Assembly: GCA_905221605.1 (NCBI GenBank)
Contig: CAJNDS010000244.1
Span: forward strand, 1-64,000
Source of the DNA: Symbiodinium natans
Taxonomy: Eukaryota > Sar > Dinophyceae > Suessiales > Symbiodiniaceae
Direction: 5' to 3'
Length of the DNA: 64,000 nt
The notes beneath the pieces are model-generated. The model was not told the DNA's origin. It made no database searches and was given only the letters and a program-made list of their open reading frames with translations. Numbering within the stretch: position 1 is the stretch's first letter; every line of letters begins with the position of its first letter. Below, piece by piece: positions 56,840 to 64,000 of this stretch. The translations under genes and the position numbers were made by a program.

Positions 56840-57172
56840 ATGCGTGCTTGCTTCCTCACGATGGCAGCCGTGGTCGTAGTTGTGCTGCTGGCCACCTTGG
56901 GCCTAGCCTTCCTGGGTGGGCATTTCCAAACATAGGATTCCCTAATTTTGGGAAGCCCCCCAGGTCTGCTCTGCCTGATGGCATTGCCGCTGATCCTTTG
57001 TGTACGCAGACGCAAGGATGCAGATTCCAAGTTTCTGATCCTTGCAGTCATGCTGGGAATGGTGATCTTTCTCGTGGGCCTCGTATTTCTGTCCACGATA
57101 TGCGAGATCCTCGGCCCTTTGCTTCTAGCGGCTGTCCTGACCTGGCCTGGGACCTGCAAACCTTGGACTTGA
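56840..57172 (+). pseudogene. Multi-pass membrane-protein-like frame with an in-frame TAG
   Basis: One frame reads MRACFLTMAAVVVVVLLATL, a strong signal-anchor, then meets TAG at 56933. It continues in the same frame with LLCLMALPLILCVRRRKDAD and MLGMVIFLVGLVFLSTICEI up to a stop at 57172. Three hydrophobic segments separated by a charged RRRKDADSK loop suggest a small membrane protein. The TAG may be a mutation, or lie in a very short intron (donor GTGGGC near 56916, acceptor AAG near 56953). The opposite strand is also open. No family recognised. Confidence 0.3.
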
Positions 57173-57304
57173 AGCGGCCCAGCACGATGTGCTTCACGCT
57201 TTGCTTCGCCTTGACGTTGCAGCTAAGCTAGAGCAGCTAGACTCCAGACCTGTTCACATCTGCTAAAATTCACCAGGTTAACCTGGGGAGCTTTGTAGCA
57301 GCTT

Positions 57305-57673
57305 TTGCCATGGATCTCGGCACTCAGCCAGAGCCGACATGAAGAACCCCTCGAGGATATCACCCCAGCATTCACTAATTTGCTTCGCTGTGGCTGCACT
57401 CAGGCTGAGGCTTGCTGCAAGCGGATCGTCAATGTGAGAACAGAGGTTAACAGAGGGCTAGCATGGGCTAAAGAGGGCTCTCGCATCCATCAAGGGATCG
57501 TCAAGCTGCATATCAATCTGCCAAGCAAAGGCGCTGACCAGAAGCCCAAAGGTCCAAAGGTCGAGGGAGGCCCGGCCCGGGAGCCTCTGCAAAATGCCCA
57601 CTTGCCCCCCAAAAGTCGACAAGAAACAGGTCTGTTGCAAGGCTCGATACCTTAAGATTGAAAGTTGAGGCAA
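57305..57673 (-). CDS. Possible minus-strand exons, kinase-C-lobe-like
   Basis: The minus frame 57673-57458 reads LPGRASLDLWTFGLLVSAFA followed by IDMQLDDPLMDAR. The DLWTFG step resembles protein kinase subdomain IX (DxWSxG). Further along the minus strand, 57420-57300 reads KQISECWGDILEGFFMSALA and ECRDPWQKLLQ, helical and plausible as a C-lobe continuation after an intron. The catalytic HRD and DFG motifs are not seen in the neighbourhood. Weak. Confidence 0.25.
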
Positions 57674-57911
57674 CCGTCAACCACAAGGTTCATGCAAAAA
57701 ATTGTGCAGAAGACTTGCCGACAACTCCTAGACTCCTAGGCAAGTTGGCGAGAGGCTGATTGACACACAGCTGTGCCAGGAAGTCCTTCCTGGCTTCAGT
57801 GTACAGCCTCCAGTGGAAGACTACACACCCCAACACGAGTATCAAGAATCAAGACGCGTCGAGAAACAAAGATGAAACGTACTTGAAAAGCACCCATTGA
57901 TATGCACCTAA

Positions 57912-59223
57912 ATGCAGAGTTGGATCTCATATAATCTGCTTGTGCTCTCTTTTGGCCAAGGCTGCATGCTGGAAGAGCTCGGGGATTCGAAGGCTTTCAT
58001 CGACATCACTTTACATCCTGCGCTCTTATTGTCGAAGCTCTCCAAGTGGGAAGCCCAGGACCTTGTCCCAGCCTCCCTGTTGGATTCCTTGTGGTGCACC
58101 TTCGTCGACCAGGGCTTGGAGCTCCTGAGCACCACACTGAAGACTCCCTTGCCTGAAAGAGTCGAGGGGGAACTGAAAAAGTGCCGACACTCGAAGCACT
58201 TTATCCTGGTTTTGAAGGATGCTGCCGATGCCAGTGGTAGTCTTTCGAACATTGATGGCCAGATCATGCAGTTGCTTTGCAGACTGCTGAGAGCCTTGAT
58301 CATTGGTCTTGCCGAGGATGTTCTCCAAGACCTTTGGGATCGATTGATGGTTTCTGTGTTTTTGGTCGGCTCCAACTTGTGAGCATCGCCGGAACTTCTC
58401 GCCAAATGCCGCAAGCTGGACATGGTCTCTGCCAAGAGATGCCTTGAGCTTGGCCTGCTGCATGCGGACGAGTGTCTGGCCCTTGCAGAAGTGTCAGGCC
58501 TCCAGTCAATCCAGTCAATCACTACTTGCCTCAATCAGCTGGCTCTGCAGGTTTTCAAGAGCTCGTGGTTCATCCACAAGCGTCCGCTGCTTTGGAGTAT
58601 CTCCTCGAGGTCCTGGACGAGGTGGAAAGCTTTTCAGACCCTCAAAAGTGGCTGCATCCTGCTACCGCCGGTGGAGATATGGGCATCCGCCTCATCGTTG
58701 TGGGCCAGAAGCAGATCTTGGAGCAAACAATCGGGAGAAGCCTTAGCGAAGAGCAGGTCACGCTCTTGTGCAAGAGTTGCGGGGCCTTCTTTGCTCAAGG
58801 CGTCGCCTTTGGCGAGCTGGACCAACTGATGGTTTGGAGCCTATTTGGGATTTCGCACAAAAGAAATGCCTGGCAAACTTCCCTTGGGCAAGGGACTTGC
58901 TTCAGGCGCCTCTGGAAAATCTTGGGCTGCAGGAGCTGCTAATGGGTGTACAGGAGGTCAGGAACCTTCGCCCACCCGGCCAGGCACTCGCGGATCTTGG
59001 CCTTGTCCTCGTCAAGGGTGCGTTGCTTCAAGCATTCCCGAAGCTCAAGCCGAAGCTCAAGCCGGTACTGCACTGTGTGACATTACAGAGCATCCAGGGG
59101 CTGAGGATTCAACCCATGACCTTCGCATCGCTTCAGGAGCGCCTGGAGGAGCTTGCAGACGTCAGTGACTTCGGCGAGGTGATCGTGGACCTGGCAATGC
59201 GGAGCGTGCCGGTCGGTGCCTGA
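57912..59223 (+). pseudogene. Helical protein gene broken by a stop and two frame changes
   Basis: The first frame opens at 57912 and reads LSKWEAQDLVPASLLDSLWC and KHFILVLKDAADASGSLSN. It meets TGA at 58380-58382 but resumes in the same frame (SPELLAKCRKLDMVSAKRCL, SVSGLQSI region). Near 58560 signal moves to another frame (ALEYLLEVLDEVESFSDPQK, LIVVGQKQILEQTIGRSLSE). Near 58830 it moves again (EPIWDFAQKKCLANFPWARD, LQERLEELADVSDFGEVIVD) to a stop at 59223. Altogether about 430 residues, mostly helical, with no recognised domain. The lack of introns and the lesions fit a retroposed pseudogene, though assembly indels or short introns are alternatives. Confidence 0.5.
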
Positions 59224-59224
59224 G

Positions 59225-60700
59225 TTGCCCGCAGGGACAACATTGACACTGGTTGGAACTGACTTGGCTGTGGCAGTGAGCAGGAGACCAGTGCTGGAGG
59301 ATGCTGGCGTCAACACAATGATCGACCATGTCCTGCAGAAAGACTCTAATTAGTCTGCTTCAGAATGCATCATCATTCTCCTGATACTTCGGTTGCATGG
59401 TTGTGGCAGTCGGTTGCAAGCACGTTCACATGATGCCAATTTGGACTGACTGCTCCTGCCCCCTCCAGTACAGCTGCACTCAATGTTGCATCCTACTTGG
59501 ACTAAATAGGGGTCACACCTCAAACAGATCCTGAATGTGAGAATGTTGGGCCCTCCAAGGCGCTCCAAAACGAAACATGAGGCTCTTCCTAGCACATCCC
59601 CAATACCATTCGCACAGTAACATTAATTAGAGGTGGAACATCAAGATCAACCGACAGTTAAGACGAGAGGACGAAGACTTTTTTGAGGGGACCTCTGCTT
59701 CATTTCCCAACTCTAGCCAACTCCGCGGCAGAGGTAGCAGCAACAGTAGCGGCAGGTGGGGGGGGTGGGGGGTTATGTAACCCAAGGTTCCCTAATTCTC
59801 CCCACTACTCCATAAGGCACCCTAAGCTTCCCTAGGTATCTACCCCCCCATGAAACCCCCCCCCCTAGGGACCCTGAGTTGTGAATGCTGGTTGCTGGTA
59901 TCTGCTTTTCCCGATCTCTGATCACATGTCTGCAGTCACTGCAGTCATAGCACCCATCAATGTAAGGACTGCTTAGTCGCGGCAGTTTTCGCGGTACACA
60001 GTGCCAGGGCAGCAGCAACAGCACGGCCCACGGCATACAGCACTGACTAACAACTCTCACGCGCAGAGCTTTATCGAGCATGAGTTTCAGTCGAGCTATC
60101 GAGACTCCTCATACCGGCCCAGCGAGGTCTCGGAGGTGCAAGATGATGACATCAAGTGGCGCTGGCCTGAATAGGACAGTGTGGTCTCAAGGTTTTCTAT
60201 CCTTTGGGCCCCGTCAATTCGAGGCGACTGAAATTTGCTGTGGCAACATTGCGGTCAGACAGGCTCTTTTGGGTTCGGAAGCTCGAGGTTCGGAGCTGGA
60301 TTTAGAAGTGGTGCAGGGTCCAGAGTGTTCAGGGCTTGGGGTGTGCGAGGGTCAAGGCTGGGCAAGAAAGCTGAGTCGCATTTTCTGTTGCTCAGGCTAC
60401 CGCAACCTCCGCTGCGGCTGTGAGTTTTTTGCGAGCTTTATCGGACGCTCATACAGAGTTGATTTCAGGGTTTATGCAGGTGTCACGCACAAAATGCTGA
60501 GTCGAGGAAAAGTTGTCTCTGAATGCAGCGTCGCGGGCTGGCATTGAAGCCACATTGAAGTGATCATGCCTCCCAAGCACAGTTGTTGGCTCAGCACATC
60601 CACAATCCCAAGACAGCCCTTCGCGAATCAACTAGGACTTGCAGCGCGTTGCATCATTCCTGATCTGCACAGCTTGCGTCGCTTAGGCAACGAACCACCG
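59225..60700. other. Unassigned stretch
   Basis: It holds C-runs near 59848-59868 and a G-run near 59757-59770. A 155-codon plus frame at 60080-60547 shows no domain. No gene is supported. Confidence 0.4.
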
Positions 60701-60789
60701 AGCCTTGCCACGCCGTGGCCGTGTGTGCATCCTGGTGGCTGGCCAGGCCCTGCGCGGACGCAAACTGTGCCATGGACCGGGCGGGGACC

Positions 60790-61611
60790 GTGAAAATTCA
60801 GTCTACCAGTTGGGGGTTGGTCACGGCAACCGTGTGGGGGGACAACAGCGGTGAGATGGGCGCCTTGGTGGCAGTTGACCTCGGAACCAGCCGCACGGCA
60901 GTTGCGATTGCCTGCGGTGGGTCCTACATGTGCGCCCTGCTGGACGGCGGTTCGGTAAAGTGCTGGGGCTACAACTACTATGGCCAGTTGGGGGTCGGCC
61001 ACACCAATGCAGTGGGGGACAGCAGCGGTGAAATGGGCGACGCAAATACCATGCTTGTGCTGTGCTTGACGACAATGCTCTCAAGTGTTGGGGCCAAGGC
61101 AGTGTAGGCCATCCTGGACAACGGCGTCGTGAAATGTGTGGGAAGGGGACACTACGAGCGCATCGGCAACGGGCTGTCACCGCACAAGATGGGGCACGCG
61201 CCGGAGTACATCGGCGACCATCTGCCAGAGGTGAACTTGGGAAGTGCGGCCACTGACGTCTTCGTGTCGTTCTGGCATTCATGCGCTATCCTGACGGATG
61301 GCTCGTCAAAGTGTTTGGGTCGTCCAGACGACGGGATGCTAGGCAACAGTGGCCAAGCGCGGTTGGGTTTTGATTCCATAGATGTGGGGGCAGGACGCAC
61401 TGTGACCCAGATGGCGCTGGCCGAGTATGCCACGGCTGCCACGTGCGTCCTACTGGATGACGGCACTGTCAAGTGCTTTGGGCGAGGAAGTGACGCGAAG
61501 GGAGTGCTGGGGTACGGAGGGGGGGGGGGGGGGGGGGGTTGGCAAAATGCAGGGAATGCTCTGAGCAGATTTGGGCTAATGGGTTATGTCTTCACAGACA
61601 GCGAGACATGA
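60790..61611 (+). pseudogene. RCC1-like (alpha-tubulin-suppressor type) repeat gene, frame-broken
   Basis: Repeats of the form CALLDGGSVKCWGYNYYGQL-GVG occur in series. The first, with ACGGSYMC before it, is in frame 1 at about 60890-61010. The next, CAVLDDNALKCWGQGSVG, is in another frame at about 61050-61105. Then ILDNGVVKCVGRGHYERIG (61110 onward), CAILTDGSSKCLGRPDDGML (about 61290) and CVLLDDGTVKCFGRGSDA (about 61442) follow in frame 1. A G-run at 61518-61540 then disrupts the frame. Such repeats fold as a beta-propeller. Two frame changes within 200 bp and unequal repeat spacing suggest decay or sequencing indels. Upstream beginning unclear. Confidence 0.6.
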
Positions 61612-62520
61612 GGACAGGCAGGTTGCAAAACAAACAAGACAACTTGTCCTCTCAAGGGGATTTGGGCAGATTTGGGCTTGTTTCACAGACAGCGAGAAAG
61701 GAGCTTAGCAGAAACACAACCCTTCCCCTCGCTGCGCGGGGCGGACATTGAGAGCATGCTTTGGACGGAGTTGGGCTTAGTTTAGGAAAACAACCTGTCA
61801 AAACCAGCGAGAAAGGAGGACAGGCTGGTTGAAATAGCAACGCAGCCTGTCTCCTCAGATACACTTAAAATCCAGTCAGTCTAGTCCTACATTCAAGAAA
61901 GAGGAAAGATCCTTAACTCTTCTAAGCCCCAAACCTCCGAAGACCCTCAGCTTGTCAACGCCAAAATCACATCCCTAAGCCATAAACCCTAAGTAAACCC
62001 TAAACAAAGCCTTGGCAGGCAGAAGACCAGGGAGTCATAGCTTTGTGGCCAGAGCCCCGTTGCCCCGATAACTTCAGCGACCTGGGCACAAGAAAGGGGC
62101 GCAAGGCATGGTTTTGGCGTTTTAGGGTTTAGGGTTAGGGTTTGAGCCGCCTCCCCTCCCCCCCCTCCCCTCTCCCCCTCAACAAAAAATGGAGAAAATA
62201 AGGCCATCCTGACTCAAGGGCGGCCAGGAGGCTAAGCATCATGGTTCAGCAAAATGCCAGCGACCCTGGCACACAATCAGTATAGATGCGTGGGCCGCGC
62301 CACGTCAGCATCTGTGTCAGACTCACACTTGGCTGCCGGCTCAAGGCAGATAACTTCTGCCCTTCTTTCTGGAAATGACAACTGGTTGTCTAGGACGCAT
62401 ACGAAACGTTTCTTCCTTTCCAGTTGGCGTTTGTTTTAACGAATTCTTTCTATCTTGTGGGCAAAGAAAACGCACGAACTCGTGGGCTTAGCTTAGTAAT
62501 GAGCCTGCACTGAATCTGGA
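61612..62520. other. Intergenic region upstream of the cysteine-repeat gene
   Basis: It includes degenerate TTTAGGG-type tracts near 61984-62005 and 62121-62145, a C-rich run at 62150-62180, and local repeats around 61605-61700 (ACAGACAGCGAGA twice, GATTTGGGC twice). No TATA-like or spliced-leader acceptor signal could be assigned with confidence. Confidence 0.5.
62121..62146. repeat. Telomere-like TTTAGGG tract
   Basis: TTTTAGGGTTTAGGGTTAGG, three units including one TTAGGG variant. Confidence 0.8.
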
Positions 62521-62524
62521 CGGC

Positions 62525-64000
62525 ATGGTCCCTCCTCGGATCGCTGTTGTGGTGATCCTCGTTATTGGTGCAAAGTCTTTTTCAACATATTCTTGCCCTT
62601 CTGGCTGGATTGAGTCAACAGGCGGTGCCAATGTGGGAAATGCTGTGGGGGAGTCTTACCCATACAATTGGGGCGAATGCACTGGGACATTTGAGTCTAA
62701 CTGGTGCGTTCTTGGCGAGGAGACGGGGAGAAATTTCTGCCTCACTGAGACAGCTTGCACTGGCTATTCAACTTTGTTATGTTCTTCCACCCCTTGTCCA
62801 TGGAGCCACGCAGCATATGACCGTGTTCAAATTGGCACGGATTCAGTGGCCAACAACTGGGGAAGTCCGTGGATGACGTGCTTCAAGTCATGCAGCATCG
62901 TCTCTCCATGTAGCAGCGGCTACTTGCTCAAGACGAGCGCAAGCACTATCCGTGCAAGCACCAACAGTGAATGCTGCGACGCGTCATGCAGCATCTTTGC
63001 CTGTAGCAGCGGCTACTTGCTCAAGACGAGCGCAAGCACCATTCGTGGAAGCACCAACAGTGAATGCTGCGACGCATCATGCAGCATCTTTGCCTGTAGC
63101 AGCGGCTACTTGCTCAAGACGAGCGCAAGCGCTATCCGTGCAAGCACCAACAGTGAATGCTGCGACGCATCATGCAGCATCTTTGCCTGTAGCAGCGGCT
63201 ACTTGCTCAAGACGAGCGCAAGCACTATCCGTGCAAGCACCAATAGTGAATGCTGCGACGCATCATGCAGCATCTTTGCCTGTAGCAGCGGCTACTTGCT
63301 CAAGACGAGCGCAAGCGCTATCCGTGCAAGCACCAACAGTGAATGCTGCGACGCATCATGCAGCATCTTTGCCTGTAGCAGCGGCTACTTGCTCAAAACG
63401 AGCGCAAGCGCTATCCGTGCAAGCACCAACAGTGAATGTTGCGACGCATCATGCAGCATCTTTGCCTGTAGCAGCGGCTACTTGCTCAAGACGAGCGCAA
63501 GCGCTATCCGTGCAAGCACCAACAGTGAATGCTGCGACGCGTCATGCAGCATCTTTGCCTGTAGCAGCGGCTACTTGCTCAAGACGAGCGCAAGCGCTAT
63601 CCGTGCAAGCACCAACAGTGAATGCTGCGACGCGTCATGCAGCATCTTTGCCTGTAGCAGCGGCTACTTGCTCAAGACGAGCGCAAGCGCTATCCGTGCA
63701 AGCACCAACAGTGAATGCTGCGACGCGTCATGCAGCATCTTTGCCTGTAGCAGCGGCTACTTGCTCAAGACGAGTGCAAGCACTATCCGTGCAAGCACCA
63801 ACAGTGAATGCTGTGATGCCACCACAACCACGACAACGGCGACATCGTCCACCTCAACACTCACTTCAACAACAACATCCACGACAACCTCCACCTCTTC
63901 GACAGCAACGACGACATCGTCGACCTCGACGACATCGTCCACCTCAACATCCACTTCAACAACAACGACCACGACAACCTCCACCTCGTCGACGGCAACG
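62525..64000 (+). CDS. Secreted cysteine-repeat, mucin-like protein (3' end beyond window)
   Basis: An ATG at 62525 opens 492 codons without a stop to the window edge. Residues 1-20 (MVPPRIAVVVILVIGAKSFS) look like a signal peptide. Residues about 21-122 form a unique Cys/Trp-rich domain (CPSGWIES, YNWGECTGTFESNWC, CLTETACTGY, WGSPWMTCFKSC). Residues 123-432 are ten tandem copies of exactly 31 residues, each with five Cys in the spacing C-x4-C-x20-CC plus the next unit (CSIFACSSGYLLK...NSECCDAS). From residue 433 the chain is almost pure Thr/Ser, as in O-glycosylated stalks. There is no intron in this part. A cell-surface or extracellular matrix role is inferred. No known family is recognised. 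Confidence 0.8.
   Translation, partial: MVPPRIAVVVILVIGAKSFSTYSCPSGWIESTGGANVGNAVGESYPYNWGECTGTFESNWCVLGEETGRNFCLTETACTGYSTLLCSSTPCPWSHAAYDRVQIGTDSVANNWGSPWMTCFKSCSIVSPCSSGYLLKTSASTIRASTNSECCDASCSIFACSSGYLLKTSASTIRGSTNSECCDASCSIFACSSGYLLKTSASAIRASTNSECCDASCSIFACSSGYLLKTSASTIRASTNSECCDASCSIFACSSGYLLKTSASAIRASTNSECCDASCSIFACSSGYLLKTSASAIRASTNSECCDASCSIFACSSGYLLKTSASAIRASTNSECCDASCSIFACSSGYLLKTSASAIRASTNSECCDASCSIFACSSGYLLKTSASAIRASTNSECCDASCSIFACSSGYLLKTSASTIRASTNSECCDATTTTTTATSSTSTLTSTTTSTTTSTSSTATTTSSTSTTSSTSTSTSTTTTTTTSTSSTAT
62891..63820 (+). repeat. Ten coding repeats of 93 bp
   Basis: The landmark AGCAGCGGCTACTTGCTCAA falls at 62912, 63005, 63098, 63191, 63284, 63377, 63470, 63563, 63656 and (as AGCAGCGGCTACTTGCTCAA again) 63749, an exact 93-bp step. 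Units differ at few positions: CTATCC/CCATTC, AGCACT/AGCGCT, GCGTCA/GCATCA, and ATCGTCTCTCCA in the first versus ATCTTTGCC elsewhere. Homogeneity at synonymous positions points to recent expansion or conversion. Confidence 0.97.
63821..64000 (+). repeat. Thr/Ser-coding low-complexity tract
   Basis: ACA/ACG/ACC and TCG/TCC codons in loose tandem units (ACGACAACCTCCACCTC, TCGTCCACCTCAACA). It reads on in frame to the end of the window. The minus strand reads as Val/Asp-rich and is an artefact. Confidence 0.9.

Noticed and set aside
57908-58534. 208-codon minus-strand frame
   Set aside because: It is the Ser/Arg-rich shadow of the plus-strand helical protein.
62891-63820. CRISPR array or satellite DNA
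   Set aside because: Units are contiguous with no unique spacers, and the 93-bp period is in frame with a signal peptide and a downstream Thr/Ser tract, so it is coding.
63757-63984. Val/Asp-rich minus-strand frame at the window end
   Set aside because: It is the complement of the Thr/Ser codon tract.
1-64000. Relic dinoflagellate spliced leader (ending TTTTGGCTCAAG) marking retroposed genes
   Set aside because: No match was noticed by eye; the GCTCAAG-like strings at 1995 and 7168 belong to the retroelement leader.
1-64000. tRNA, rRNA or 5S genes
   Set aside because: No cloverleaf B-box (GGTTCGAxTCC-like) or rRNA landmark was recognised, but a covariance-model scan was not possible.

Overview
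The window reads as nuclear DNA of a dinoflagellate, most likely a Symbiodiniaceae-like alga. The reasons are: genes cut into many small exons whose introns start with GT, GC or GA and end in AG|G; one leucine-rich repeat per exon; many scattered TTTAGGG-type telomere-like tracts; dense tandem repeats; and a tyrosine-recombinase retroelement carrying a cytosine-methyltransferase-like reading frame. No prokaryotic operon, tRNA, rRNA or CRISPR array was seen. Species cannot be fixed from the sequence alone.

Layout. 1-3 kb: little, except a decayed relic of the retroelement (about 1986-2530). 3.16-16.55 kb: one plus-strand leucine-rich-repeat (LRR) gene with 16 recognisable exons; its eighth intron (5518-14907) holds a minisatellite, a 0.55-kb repeat family and an almost complete DIRS/Ngaro-type retroelement (about 7103-13674: ORF1, RT-RNase H, tyrosine recombinase, methyltransferase-like ORF, split direct repeats). 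16.6-20.9 kb: satellites and an interspersed repeat. 20.99-about 30.5 kb and 33.37-about 42 kb: two paralogous plus-strand genes built from micro-exons of 17-59 nt that together encode a 56-residue coiled-coil module, repeated about six times in the first copy and two to three times in the second. A 100-N assembly gap lies at 26117-26216. An AT-rich foreign-looking block (38.4-39.83 kb) interrupts an intron of the second copy. 42-52 kb: mostly unassigned, with weak exon candidates on both strands. 52.9-55.2 kb: satellites, a head-to-head 111-bp array and a perfect 51-bp hairpin. 56.8-59.2 kb: a membrane-protein-like frame and a frame-broken helical protein. 60.7-61.6 kb: a frame-broken RCC1-like repeat gene. 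62.525 kb to the window edge: an intact open frame for a secreted, cysteine-repeat, mucin-like protein.

The genes do not form an obvious pathway. The themes are exon-by-exon repeat amplification (LRR gene, coiled-coil genes), protein-level tandem repeats (62.5 kb onward) and mobile DNA colonising long introns. The coiled-coil micro-exon gene pair and the secreted cysteine-repeat protein are the strongest candidates for undescribed biology. Exon boundaries were inferred by eye from phase and AG|G / GT-GC-GA rules and need transcript support.
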